Source: Ophiodon elongatus (taxonomy: Eukaryota; Chordata; Actinopteri; Perciformes; Hexagrammidae). From it: a stretch of DNA of 64,000 bases. The DNA is taken from assembly GCA_016806645.1 (NCBI GenBank), contig JACSYO010002159.1:10899327-10963326 (forward strand). The letters are read 5' to 3'. Positions within the stretch are counted from its first letter, which is position 1. Every line of letters begins with the position of its first letter. A model generated the notes under the pieces. It had not been told where the DNA came from. It saw nothing but the letters and a program-made list of their open reading frames with translations, and ran no database searches. The position numbers and the translations under genes are program-made. This document shows positions 1 to 13,200 of this stretch, piece by piece.

Positions 1-1679
1 TTGTGCAGTAGATGAAAATGATTCCATGAAGGCTTGATTGGCTGAAATTTGCAACATTATCTCGCCTAAATTCCTGTGACTTCTAAGTTTTATTTTCTGC
101 TGTTGGATTTTATTTTGGAGTTTTTTTTTTTTTATGTTGCATGTACTTGAATGGCTACCACCTTTTGACCTCATAAGCTTTATCTCTTTAATTGCCTTGT
201 CTTTCTTGCAGTGGGTGTTATTTTTTCGAGATAGCTTGCTGACAATTTGAGTTTCTCTTGCAATGTAATAGGTTTTGCTATTTATATGTTGTTTATTTGT
301 TACCAAATATGTGCTGGTTTTCATCACTCACTCTCTGTCATCTTGGTAGGATTTTTAGGAGAGAGAGCTCTGCCTCTCCTCACTTTTAAACCTACTGCAA
401 TTCTTTCAGTCATCCGTAGTTTTAATTTTCTAACAAATACATCATTATTTCAATGGACAAGCAGTGAGTAAAAAAAAGCAGCCTCTTTTACGTGTAGGTT
501 TGTATCATTAACTATATGTAGATGTCTTATACGATTACAGAATCCGAATTTCCGAGGAGAAAATTAAACAGGACATGAGAAGAAGTTGTTGTTTTTTTAC
601 GAAACCTGAAAAGAAAATTCTGACATTGAATCACTATGAGCAGGTTATTGTCAGTCGTAGTGTAGCTGTAATGTACAAATTGTCATGGTATGTTATTCCC
701 TAATGTGAGCCTAACACAGGCCTTATAGATTTAAACATGTTGTATTTTTGTATTACAGTAATTTGCTATCTGTTTACATTTGGTATGATTTGAGAAACAT
801 CTTAATGTGTGTGTTTTATAAGTCTCTGATTTGATTAAGATCCCTCCCTTGTGCCTCTTTTATAAGTAGAGCATTGATGTGCTTGAGTACATGGGTCTGT
901 GCTACTGGTTGTTGTTTCTGGGTGTTTGTTTATTGTTACTTAATTAAAGATAGACTGCCATGTAGATCCACTTTGTCTGAACAACGCAACTGGAAGCAAC
1001 GTACTGTGATTGTGACTGATACTCTGAGACGAGTGTGTACTTTTTACATCACAGTTGCTTGAAACTTGCATCAAATTGTTCCCTTCAAAGTGACAATGGA
1101 CTGAGATTTCTGGATGAAAACAGTGTGTATCGCAAATTTCGGCGTCTGTGGGCATTCTAATGCCCACTTAAGTAGCCAACAACACTGAGTGCCATGAAAA
1201 CACACATTCACTGTATCTATTCTACATGAACATGCACTATACATGGATTTCCTTGGTGGACCAAAAGAAACAGAGCACTTTTATTTGAAAAGGGTTTATT
1301 CTTTGATCTTTCTATGTTGTGATAATGCAAATGTCCTTTTATTTGATGTGTCCTAGAAGGATGTGATTAGCATTGTTTAGATTATGTCAATGTCTGTCTA
1401 CCTCAGGGCCAGATCAAAGCTTGACCTGGTATCCAATCAGGGTTGTTCCTCTTGCCATGTGTGCATCCCTCTTCATTACAGCTTTGTAACACAGTGTGTG
1501 AAAGTGTTTTCTCAGTGTGGATTCAGGCACAACTCTGTATGCGTCAGTGTTCGGTGGCATGGTTAAAAAAATGAATAAAAATATTTACTATTTTATGCAC
1601 CTTGTCTAATTTGCCCACTATTTTTTGCTTTCTGCATGGTTCCCAACACCTTCATCAAGCCAAATGTTATGGAATGTAT
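1..1679. other. gene-free AT-rich DNA
   Basis: Only short open frames without family resemblance occur here, on both strands, and no splice-framed exon is recognisable. A short poly-T run lies near 121-133. I see nothing else to annotate. Confidence 0.5.
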
Positions 1680-3420
1680 TATGACATTTTTGTGACATAC
1701 TATATACTATGACTTTTTTTGACATACTACACTATAACTTATCAACAAATTATACTCTTACTTTTTTGACATACTATGCTATGACTTTATAACTTTTTTT
1801 CAACATGCTTTACTATGACTTTTTTATGACTTTTAGATTAGATTAGATATTCCTTTATTGGTCCTGCAAGGAGACATTTACAGGATCACAGCAGCCGAGG
1901 TAAAGTGCAGAAGGTAAAGTGCAAACAAGATACATAGTGAACGAAACAAGATCCCCACAAGTATTATAAATATGCATCAAAACAGTAGTAAAAAGACAGT
2001 ACAGAATCCACAATAACTGAAATGAAATAATTATATACAGACAGAATAACTGTTATTGCACAGTGTAATTATATTGCGCAGGTTTTAAGTGTTTTTGTGG
2101 TCTACTGGAGCTCAGCTGGTTGTGCAGTCTGACAGCAGCAGGAAGGAAGGACTTGTGTTACCTCTCCTTCACACACCGGGGATGAAGTGGCTGAAGGAGC
2201 TGTACAGAGCTGCAGAGTGTCCTGCATGGGGTGGGAGGTGTTGTCCATTAGGGATCATAGCTTTGCCACCATCCTCCTGTCTCCCACCACCTCCACCGTG
2301 TCCAGAGGACACCCCAGCACACTGCTGGCCTTCTTTATGAGTTTGCTCAGTCTCTTCCTGTCAGCTGCAGAGATGCTGCTGCTCCGGCAGACCACTCCAT
2401 AGAAGATGGCTGATGCCACCACAGAGTCGTAGAAGGTCTTCAGGAGTGCTCCCTGCACAGCAGGCGGAGTCTGCTCTGTCCCTTTTTATAACGTGCTTGT
2501 GTGTGGTCAGACCAGTCCAGTTTATTGTTCAAGTGAACACTTATAAGATCTTACGATCTCAATGTCCATTCCCTGGATGTTCACTGGTTCCGGAGGAGGA
2601 TGGTGTTCGCCCCGCCGTAAGTCCACCACCAGCTCTTTTGTTTTCTCAGAGTTGATCTGGAGGCGGTTCCGCTGGCACCATCCTATGAAGTCCTGGTTCA
2701 GTTCCCTGTATTCCCTGTCATCGCCGGCGGAGATGAGGCCGACTTTTCAACTTACTATACTATGATTCTTTTTTTAAATACTATACTATGATTTCTTTAT
2801 GACTTTTTTTAACATACTATATTATTACTTTTTTGACATAATACACTATAACTTATCAACATATTATACGATGACTTTATGACTTTTTCGACATAACTTT
2901 TATTTCACATATGACTCTTATTGACATACTATAGTGTGACCTTTTTGGATATACTATAATATTACTATAGTGTGACTTTCTTATTATTATTATACTATGG
3001 CTTTATTAGGACTTTTGGCGACTTAATATACTATGACTTTCTTCGACATACTGTAGTATGACAGACTATAAGTTGACTTTTTTCAACATGCTATACCATG
3101 ACTTTTTTGATATACTATGCTATTACTTTTTATGACTGTTTTCAACAAACTGTCACATGAACTTTTTCAACATGCTTTACATGACTTTTTTCTTCATACT
3201 ATAGCATGATCTTTTATTATTTTTATGACATACTATAGTATGACTTTTTGAAATATTATAACATATATGCTATTAAATAGTATACTTATTTTAATGACAT
3301 ACTATACTATGAGTTTTTTATTATTATTAGCAGACTATATAGTCACATTTTTGTGAAATTTTACGAAACACTATACTGTAAACTTTTATGAATTTCTTTT
3401 GTGACATACTATACTATAAG
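1680..3420 (+). repeat. degenerate ~23-bp minisatellite
   Basis: Many imperfect copies of a unit close to GACATACTATACTATGACTT plus a few T follow one another at 1680-1834 and again at 2741-3420. Units drift in length and include partial copies such as GACTTTTTT alone. The array is interrupted by a retrotransposon fragment at 1835-2740. No open frame runs through it. Because the units are degenerate and not separated by unique spacers, this is satellite-like DNA and not a CRISPR array. Confidence 0.85.
1835..2740 (-). mobile_element. 5'-truncated LINE fragment (CR1/L2/Rex1-like)
   Basis: On the minus strand the segment encodes the C-terminal part of a non-LTR reverse transcriptase. About 2580-2740 gives LQINSEKTKELVVDLRR, and 2255-2458 gives FYDSVVASAIFYGVV followed by KLIKKASSVLGCPLD, both typical of jockey-superfamily (CR1/L2/Rex1) elements in fish. 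The frame stops early after MVAKL (TGA) and the two blocks are not one clean open frame, so the copy is dead. The 3' end, read on the minus strand, is a CCAATAAAGGAATATCTAAT-type terminus with short tandem pentamers, abutting position 1835. The 5' end is truncated near 2740. GACTTTT occurs on both sides (1828-1834 and 2741-2747), a candidate target-site duplication, although the host minisatellite itself contains that word. The clade assignment is tentative. Confidence 0.85.
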
Positions 3421-3589
3421 AAAAAAGGCCACAATAGGCCACGGCTTAAAATTATTTTAGAACAACTAAGGGGCATTGTTTTGCACAGCAATTTTGGTAG
3501 AATTCATCCATTTACTGTGGAAGTGTGATGGAATCGATATTTTGTTTTCTGTGTGGCCATTTTCATTCAATTCAAATGGGTGAGTTACA

Positions 3590-3835
3590 TAAAAATCAAA
3601 AATAAATCACCTCCCAAATTATCTATAGGGACCAAAACTGTTTTTGTACCAGGTTTTAAACAGCTGTATACACCATTTCTGCTGGAAAGTTGGGCTTTTT
3701 AACATGGGGGTGTATGAAGATTGACTCGTTTTTGGAGACAGCCTCAAGTGGTCATTCGAAGAACTTCAGCACTTCTCCTTTTGCTTCAATTCTCAGCCCA
3801 GGAGGTTGCCTCTTTGTTTAAGACTTTTTAAGACC
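3590..3835 (+). repeat. interspersed teleost repeat (MITE-like)
   Basis: The text around 3640-3780 (ACCAAAACTGTTTTTGTACC, then GATTGACTCGTTTTTGGAG, then CAAGTGGTCATTCGAAGAAC) resembles a non-coding repeat I have seen in many fish genomes. No terminal inverted repeats were defined and no coding capacity is visible. Confidence 0.5.
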
Positions 3836-6458
3836 CCTTAGAATCTCAACAATTCATACATTTCCGATAAATGCTTATCCATTTATGTTATTTTCAGCTA
3901 TCTATTTCAACCATTTATCTATTACTTTTAACAAACTGTTCAGGCTTTCCTGTTTATGATTATGATTCATGCAATACCAATCGCAACATGTGGTGTTCCG
4001 GTGTGACAGTATAGATTCCACACATGGGTATTTTGTTTTGTTATTGTATTTTCTATTTTTCAAATAAATTGAGCTTCAGTCTTTCCGCATACAGTGGCAA
4101 CAGCATAAGTTCCCCGTAGGGTAGATATATCCTTGGGTAATCACTGGTCTGACTCTTCTCTCCACATCTCTGTGGTCCTAATTCCTGAACATTTCACTTT
4201 TACAGCGCGGCTTTGGACATGCCCATCATTTGGATAGAGACAATGCTTCTGATCCCTCTTAACGGTTTGTTTGCTTCTGACATACACTCTCTAAACAGCT
4301 TGAGACTGTGAAGGTTTATGTGTCAGCTGGGCAACTTGAACACAGCTGGAGTCACTCCAGGCTCTGTGGTGACCTCTGATGGCACTCTGCCACAGCTGGC
4401 CTGTGTTTTATCCCAGATGTGAAAGGTGTCAGTACATCAGGTCGGCCACGGCTTCCTGCACAACACAGGTAAAGCGAGACCTCTTATTAAATACAAGTAC
4501 CGGCAGCATTTACCGTGTACTTTTTTTTATGTTAGATTTTTATATTATGCTTATTATGCTAATTAAATGAGTTCCTTTGGTTTCCTGTTCTATTGTCCAC
4601 ATTTTATCATAAAGTATTCCTCCTAGTACCCTGTAAATGTTTTGTTGTGTAATATATTTTCTAGATATAACTTCTAGGCTGCAGTGTTTACAATTTCTCT
4701 CTGCAGAGATCACACTCTCGTTTTCTAGTGCGCTGTGTTTTTTCCAACTCACAAAATGTTGCCACCCACAGGAATAATTTCAGCTTCTTTTCAACTACAG
4801 TGTAAGACTTTGACTTCTTTCCACAAGGGGTCACAAGGTTTGTCTGACAAGTTGCATGATGATTAAAAATTTTAATAAATCACACTTCTATTACATAAAA
4901 TGATGTTGTATACTTTGATTTGTTTTTTTTATTTAATAATTGTATCCCTCCTGCTCTCTATAAATTAAAGTTATACAACATGACAATGGAAAAATCACTC
5001 TTTGCTCACAACTTACAGACCAAGTGTTGATGTCGCAAGTTGATTTGCTTTGTTTTAAAAAAAAAGTCACAAGCCAAAAAGTTTTGGAGCCACTGACATA
5101 AGTAATAAGTGATGGGGGGTGAAGGCCAAACTCAAACTCTACTTGTTGACAGGAATGATTCACTTCAACCATCTTCAGAATTAAAGCTATGCATCAGTAA
5201 GTTCAGCTACCGATGAGAGCTCTTCTTAGATATGGCAACATACAAGCAAATGTTTGACAACACAATAACTCAGAGAGTGCTACACTGATGTTAAGAGAGC
5301 CAGCAAATGGAAAATTAAACTAATTAATTAATTCAAACTGCAATTTCAGAAGAGACTTTTTCCTTTAATGTTGTTTTGCTTTTCGTAAAAAGTATTACAA
5401 AATTATTTTTCACCATCTATTATCTATTTGGCCATTACTGGTGACCTATTTCATTAATTTGTTGATTTAATTGAAATATTAAATGACAGATTTATCAGTA
5501 AGTAGTAGGAGCAGTGTCATATGGGGTTAAGTGCTTTGCTCAAGGGCATTTCAAGAGTCAACAGCAGTTGAAAAAGCCCTCAGATATTTCTATTGATCAA
5601 ACCGTCTGGACTGAAGCATTCTTTAAAACCTTCCAACGGAGTTAATTTCCTGACGAAGAAATTAATTTAGCTTGGCAGCAAATATGTCATTTCGACTCTG
5701 TAACCCCTCCACCTTCAATATTCACCCCGCCTTTAGTGCAAGGCCACACTCAGTGGAGGAGCAGATTGAGTGGGAGCCAGTGCTAATGTTATCTCCTCTG
5801 TTTAATTAGAGTGAGCGTGGTGGGCAGCTAAACCAAACCACATTACCCACCATCTGGTGGGGAGCAGCTCTGCTCATATCCCCACCCTCACTATCATTAG
5901 CCTCGACAAGACAAGACACAAACACATACAGTACATGACAGCTATTTATTCATCCTGCCACTTTCAATGCAGACACAACTGCATACCATTTAGCTGCTAT
6001 GATGAGGCCATACTCTGTCATGTTTAGACCTGTCATAAATGTATTTTGGTGTAATTACAATTTGCTGCACACTAACATTTCCAAATAAACAAAAATGTCA
6101 ACGATTACAAAAGCTACAAACTGTTCTCTATAAATAGCTATTTTTCTCAGGCATTTCTGCGCTCCATTTGTATTATCTGTGACCTCCAACAGTGACCTTC
6201 AACATATTGAAGAAGGAAAAAAATCTAGATGAACAACTAATCATCATACGATTAGTTGCCATGAACATGGATTTGCAAAATAAAAACTAAAATAGAAATA
6301 AATCAAGCTTTTATTTTTTATTTTGACTTCATGTCCTCTCAGCACATCTTAAATGGAAGTCCTTCATCTACCACAAGAGTGCAGTATGCTACCACAGCTA
6401 ACATCCAGCAGGGCTCAAGCACTCAAGCATTATTGAAGCACAGAGGCGAGAGTCTGGC

Positions 6459-6460
<2 letters not shown>
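3836..6460. other. non-coding interval
   Basis: No exon or family-like open frame was found on either strand. Near 5640-5880 is a moderately GC-balanced stretch with homeodomain-type TTAATTAGA and AAATTAATTTAG cores that could be a conserved non-coding element. That is only a guess from composition. Confidence 0.35.

Positions 6461-6511
<51 letters not shown>
6461..6511 (+). repeat. (TG)n microsatellite
   Basis: An uninterrupted TG dinucleotide run of about 50 bp. Confidence 0.98.
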
Positions 6512-6514
<3 letters not shown>

Positions 6515-6769
6515 GAACTAGGGGGGCATAGATTAGAGGTCTTTTCACTCACCCTATGCTGTATCATGACCTGGCAGCTTAGAGTTGGCCTCATTTCTTG
6601 AACAACTGATTGTGTCATGACACTGCACACATGCTGAGCCAACAACCTCAGCCATGCTTTGGCAAAGTTAAACATCTATTCAGTCATTTTTGACCGCACA
6701 CATTTGAGGTAAAGTATATTCACATAATACAAGCATTGAACTCTGAGCTCAAAATAAGAATTCCACCCA

Positions 6770-7335
6770 GAGCTGTATGATTTGGACGTGTCTAAGGATG
6801 GAGGATTAAATCTGACCCAAGCCCCCAGGATGGAGTGGCGAGCTTTGAAGCAAATTTTACATAGTGGCCAAATGGTAGAATTATGATTTTTGTGTCAGTC
6901 ACGTGATGTCATGGGGCCCCAAAATAATTTTTTTTTCCATAGGCTTACATTGGGAAAGAGATGTCTGTAACTCAGGGACCAATTTATTTTGAGGTAAATC
7001 AGCTTCCCAGTATAAACACTTGAATAGGTGTTATTTGAATCATTAGGTCCAAAAAGGCTTTAAAATGCACTAATAGCTAAATCCAGCTGTATTATTTTTC
7101 TTCCTCTTTTAATGTGACTTAACAGCCCGAGAACGAGGCTGGACCAAGGGCTGGAAGGCGAGCTTAAAGGAAATGCTTGTGCACATGCTCTATGGGGCCT
7201 ATAATCCCAAAGATCGGCAGAAAATCCAGGTTATTTCATCTGAATTCTGAACTTGGAAGTCAAACTTTTTTTTGTTTTGTGTGGCACTGAGCAATGGAAG
7301 AGGTGTCGCTCCCGACCCTTTTAAGTTTTCTTCAG
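6770..7335 (+). repeat. probable interspersed repeat
   Basis: This block (TAGTGGCCAAATGGTAGAAT, GTCACGTGATGTCATGGGGC, later GGCACTGAGCAATGGAAGAG) reads like a non-autonomous DNA-repeat family common in teleost introns and intergenic DNA. It has no coding content. The boundaries are approximate and the family was not determined. Confidence 0.4.
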
Positions 7336-10049
7336 TATTAAAGTAATTTGGTGATAGCTGTCAACAAACAGGAGCAACAACTAGCTAATTCTGCATACAT
7401 TTAAATGTGCCAATTTGCCAAAAATGCATACAAATTAAGGGAAAAAAAGAAACAAAAAACAATAAGAATGTATATCCACCAAAGCATCATGTGGAGCACA
7501 CCCTTGAGCTGAAGCATTAAATTATAAATTCAACCCAAAAGGTTTTATGCAATCTGGCCGCTGAACCATTGCAAGAGTGGTATAAATCACTTAGCAATAA
7601 AGTGAAATGTATTCCCCAAAATGCTAAACGATTCCTTTAAAAAAGTAAAAGAATTGAGTGAAATACATTCAGAAATACACATGTGGACCATGAGGGGTGT
7701 TGTTAAGGTTACTCAAAGTCGTGCGACCGTGAGCGGTCCAACCTTTAATGGCAGCCTCTGCTGAGAGGTCACGACCAACATCGTTAATGGCACTACTCTC
7801 GATAGCCCACGCATCAATGAGTCACTTATAAATGCCTTGGTGGGCTGGACTTTGGCAAAAAGGTGTTGAGGCAAACGCTGTCCAAACTTTAAAAAGAAGC
7901 TTCCCTGCTTTTCTGCTCAATTGGAGCCTACTGTGGGATTTCCAAGCAGGTGCAGAGAGACCGCATCTGATGTTCAAGGTTTGGACACTGAGAGGCAAAT
8001 ATACTAATGGCTGAGATAAGGGTGAAGCTGATCAAATCTCACTTCACGAAACAGAGAGAGTGATTCACTCTCTGAGCAGAGAGATATCCAACTCCAAACT
8101 GGGCTGTAGCCAGCCTCTCCACAGTAGACTGTGGTACATGAATATATGAATGTATTACATCCACACTGGGCCTCTGTCACAATTAGACACCAAGGTGACA
8201 GGCTGTTATTTTTATCGTACATTTTCTATCAAAATATTAACATTGAAATAATGGCTTGTGTTGTATCTTTTGTGTCAGTGTCTAGTTTTGTGTCAAAGAC
8301 AATTACTCATTAAGATACTGAAGTGAAGTATGTTGGATAACCTACACTCCTTTCAATTGTAGTGTTTTAAAAGAGGTGTTGATTCACCTGTATAATCATT
8401 TTCTGAGCTGTAGTTTTCGTTGTGTGTTTGCTTGATAAATGCATTAAAATGACAACTCAGTTATCAACATTGTTGGCAGTTTGTTTCTGTCAGTGTATTA
8501 GTTGATTAATCAACTAATCGTTTTGGTTCTATAACTCAAAACAATTCAACAGCACCACAAACTCAACAGTTTCAACAAAAATGTAACAATATAACCTTAA
8601 TGAAGGCAGGCTGTATTACTGGACTGTTGCATTAGACAGTTTTAGCTAAGTGTACCTTAAACTATTGTAAAATACCTATTGTATATCATATCATTCAAGT
8701 ACTATTCACCAAACAGGATATTGCCTTCAAAATCATGAAGCACAATGCTGAAGAATAAAGGAAGAAAACACAACATTTATATTATTTAAAAGGAATAAAA
8801 ATAAGAATAAAAATATTTTAAAATACTTGGCCAGCGCAAATTTGTCTGGTACTACATATTACGCCACAAAATAAGGATGCATGAGGGATAAATAACAATA
8901 ATGGAAGAACTGATCACGTACATGCTTATCCCCAAATGGAAATTGATTTATTCCCGGTAAAATGTTTTCTAACAAACTGAATGGCAACTTTATAAATAAC
9001 TGTTGACTTGGCTGTCTGAGAAGACAAGTTTCACCAGGAGAGGGAGACATCAAATCCCTTTGAAAAGGATCTTCTGTTTGCCTCGTAAAAAGAACAATTG
9101 GGCACAATGCTAATATTATCAAACATTATTAACCTCACAACTCGAGTGATATGCATTTCGGCTGTTGCTTCATCACACGCAATTTGCAGTGCTCATTACT
9201 CTGTGTTTGATTTACAAACTCCCGTTAGATGAGACAAATAGATCTGAGCCATTTCTTGGATTCTGCCTGGACAGTCGGACAAGGAGGAATTTTCTTCCTG
9301 GCAGTTGTTCCCTTCACCTGGACTCTGACTAATCCCACGCCACGCATATGGGAGATACAAATACAACCTTTGTATCATATATTAATTTACCTACAAGGAT
9401 CAAATGAATTATTTCTTTTCAATAAAAATAACAATGTTTTGTCTGAGAGGTGATGTGAAGACAGGCTCTGATCTCTCTCAAACAATTCCCTCACATAATT
9501 CAAACAGCACATCTCAGTTATTAATTATTCTTACTATTCTTATGAGTTAATGATACCATTTTAAAGCCACTCCAGCTACCTTTTTTCTATTGTACTTAAA
9601 ACAAAGATGATATTTCTAATAGAGAAAAAGAATATCGATACAGTCTGACTATGAGCAGGCTAAAAGGGTGAGCAGAGAGGAGAAAGCCTCGTCTGTCATC
9701 AGGCAGACAGAACAGACTTCATTTTATTCTTGAGTGTTGAGAGACTATAGCTTTGGATTCCAAATGATGGGGGTTGACATGATATGAGGCTTTTCAACAA
9801 TCTGCAATAATGACCTTTTCTCAAAATCTACAAACTGTCAGGTAATAACATGTCTCAGCTGAAAATGGGCAATCTTTTGGCACAGGTAAAAAGTGTTACC
9901 TAGCAACACCCGGTGTGCTATCAATAGTCAGCTTGGAGGTATCTCTGGAGATGCTCCCCCCTACAAAGACCTGGTTCAGCTTGCTTCAACAGGCCCCATG
10001 ACCCCCTGGACAAACAACAGCCTCATTCTCTGCACCGCTGCTGACCTCA
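7336..10049. other. non-coding interval upstream of tmprss5
   Basis: No coding exon was recognised. A fragment near 8498-8565 (GATTAATCAACTAATCGTTT then TTCTATAACTCAAAAC) matches the MITE-like family seen elsewhere in this window. The last few hundred bases should contain the tmprss5 promoter, but no TATA box or clear core element was identified. Confidence 0.4.
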
Positions 10050-10205
10050 TTGTCTCTTTGTGAAGGGAAAATCCAGAGTTGCATTCTGTTAAATGGCAAA
10101 TGGTGCACCAACTACAAGCAGGACGGACCTCTCTGCCTCCAGCACGGGCCTACAGATGAGCACGGACACCGCTGCTTTTTCCTCAGGACTGTACCCAAGG
10201 AAAAC

Positions 10206-13200
10206 ATGGTAGGAAAGACCAAATATTCGCTACACCTTGCTCCATCTGTTTAATGTATGCAATCCTGACAACAACACCTCTCTCTCATTGTCACCTGCAC
10301 CGTCACAAATTTACAGGAACGGCTGCTGTTACACATGTAGCTTTCACTTCTGAACTGTATCGCACTGGTTTCTGTCACATTTACTTCTGTTGTTTTTATA
10401 TAATTCATGTGCATCAAATGACCTATGCTGCACAGCTGTTGTGAATTTCTTAAGTGCTCTTGCACTATATGCAACTAATACTAATTCTTTATCCAGAATA
10501 ACATGTTTAGCTACACTCAAGTGTCATAGTAATACAGTACAAGAGAGCAGATGCTTTGCCATTCATTTTGATGGATTTTGTACTGTAATTGTACAATACC
10601 AAGTCTGCAACTCTCATCTATAATTGTATTATAATGACTGTAATACTCCCAATATGTTGCTTAAAGAAATGGCTTCTCTTTGGAGAGTAAGCCCAATAAA
10701 AACACACACACGGTGGGGTGATAAAACGTTTCTGAGAAAAGGAGTAAGAAATGTGTTTTAACCTGAAATCCAAATATGTTGTACAAGACGCAAAACAGAC
10801 TTCAACTTGCTCACTGAAGAGATGTACAACACACACACCTGTGCACATCTCCTGCTCTGACTCCATACAGCCGACTGGTTAGCGGTATTCCAGATTACAG
10901 TGTTACTAATTAGATCTGACAGAACCTGACAGGTGCATTGCTGTTTGGGAGCAGATGGTCAGCAGGTAGTTTTTGTCACAAGTAAGCAAACTTGACAAAA
11001 TTCTAACAGATAGGAACAAGCTGTAAATGAGGTCTGATGTGCTAACTGTACTTCTTATAGAGTCTTGATGAAGACACATTGTCAGTGATTGAGAACCCGG
11101 CGGCTGTCAGCCATCCTTTTCATTCAGAGAAAACAGCAGGCGTTGCAGGGACCCAGGGAGTATGGGGATGGTTAAAAGGGATTCACTCTACAAGTCATGG
11201 TAAGCTTCTGTGGTGCACCACCCAATGGGAATAAAAGTACATCAGTAATCTTGCATCACCAGTGTAAAAAAAACAGAAAGCTGTTGAAATATGCTACCCT
11301 AAATATAAAAGTCTAATTAAGATCAAACCATCTACGGTTCAGTAAAATGATAAGGTTATTTTTCTTTTTAAATGTCACTGTGTAGATTTGCTTTTTAACT
11401 CATTAGTGTTGTGCATGTATCAAATATAGCTGCCTCGGTCCCGGTGCTGTGTGTCAATGTACTATATGTAACAGTTGACATTTAATTATTTTTCTTAACT
11501 CATATCTGGGATCCGGAGGCATTAAGTCTATTCTTAATTGTTACTTCAGCTCACAGGCTGGTGAGGCTGCTGGCAGCAGTGTGTGCAGTTGGACTACTGG
11601 GAGGCTTAGCTGTAGGTGTCTGGTTTCTAGGTGAGTCATTGTGTTGAGACAGAATCAGTGAATTAGCTTAACTGTAACCAGGAATAGTCAGGAAGAGACA
11701 AATGTGCAACATGTCTTGTTACAGCTACTCAGGCTTCTATACTTCTTCATGTGACAGCAGAGCCCGACAGATACTGGATTGTCAACTTTTGTCAGGCTTA
11801 AAAAAATTGTATTGGGCTATAACTGATAATTACTGCCATTATTGCTTGTTTTATCCGACCAACACTCCAAAACAAACAAGATCAATATTTCATATATCTT
11901 TATCTAAGGCAGAGCAGCACATGTTCCTATTTGAGTAGCTTTTGCAACAGGCAAAAATGGAACAAGATCATACAGAGTATTGTTTTGGTGAGCTTTTTCT
12001 CTCATCACCAGAACTACTGGATATGAATATATTTCATGCATCCTTTTCTGCAGACTGCAGTTGTATTGCTCTCACAGACAGGGCTTGTCTGTTCAGGGTA
12101 TTAATTCAGATAATCTGGTAACGTTTAAGAAAAATAAACACATTGTTGCTGCTTATCTCCCTGGCTAATTAAAAGACTGATTAACTACATCTTTATCTAC
12201 ATATAGTGAAACTTCTGCTGAGGCCTTCCTACTCCCAAAGTCCAGTGGGACTTGGGGACACAAAGGAGACACCTTTTTGCAATGTGACAGAAGACATCTC
12301 TATCTCTGACCCCAGGAAAGGTCTGTGTTTCCTCATCTCTTTGTTTGTTGGGAAGCAGGCATTTGTTTCACTGATTTATGAAGTAACAGTGCATGTGTGC
12401 GTGGTTGCACATTATTATGTGATTCATCATTACTGGGTCATGGTTCACCTTTGAAGGGATCTTTAGTTGAACAGTAGCAAAATTACCATTCAACAGCTGC
12501 TTCTTGTTGCCTTTTGTTCACTCGTGAGGGATGCCCATTGACTGACATGAAAACATCACACATAATGATCTGTTTCTATTGACCACATTTGCATAGATGC
12601 TTGTGTTTTTCCTAATCATGTCCCACTCATAGAAGAGGCTTGTTCATTACTGTTGACTGAGAGTTTGTCTCTGGAGGGTTTTTCAATCAATCAGGTTCAG
12701 TGTTTTACAGAATCAGCCCAGAGAACTCCCTTCTGGAGATTCAGCTTGGAAAGCTGCCCACCTGGCTGCCAGTGTGCTACGAGAGGTGGAACTCTTCACT
12801 GGGAACGCTGGTCTGCAGACAGCTTGGTTCCCTGAGGTTTGCATTCCTGACAGGATCACACGCTATCTCAGTCCTTAACGCTGATTGAGACTAGAATACA
12901 CACTCACTAACTTCTAGTTTAATCTTAGCCTGCTTTACCAAGGTTGAAGGTTCATCTTATTTATGATTTGCTAATACCTTATTTGCAATCTTGCTTTACA
13001 CGTTATGAGCCTGAATTATTTTAACACTCTCGCCCATTTTGCATATTTTCTCCTACCAGACTGACCGAGCATAAAGGAGTGAATCTAACTGACATCGGGC
13101 CAAACTATACTGATGGCTTCATACAAATTACCCCAGAACACAAGAGCAATCTGGAAAATATGTGGCAAGTCAGGTAAGGCCCTTTGTCTGACATCATACT

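Noticed and set aside
2089..2765. Several plus-strand open frames of 67-83 codons
   Set aside because: They are the reverse strand of a LINE reverse-transcriptase fragment.
1680..3420. CRISPR-like array
   Set aside because: The repeats are degenerate and contiguous without unique spacers, in a vertebrate genome.
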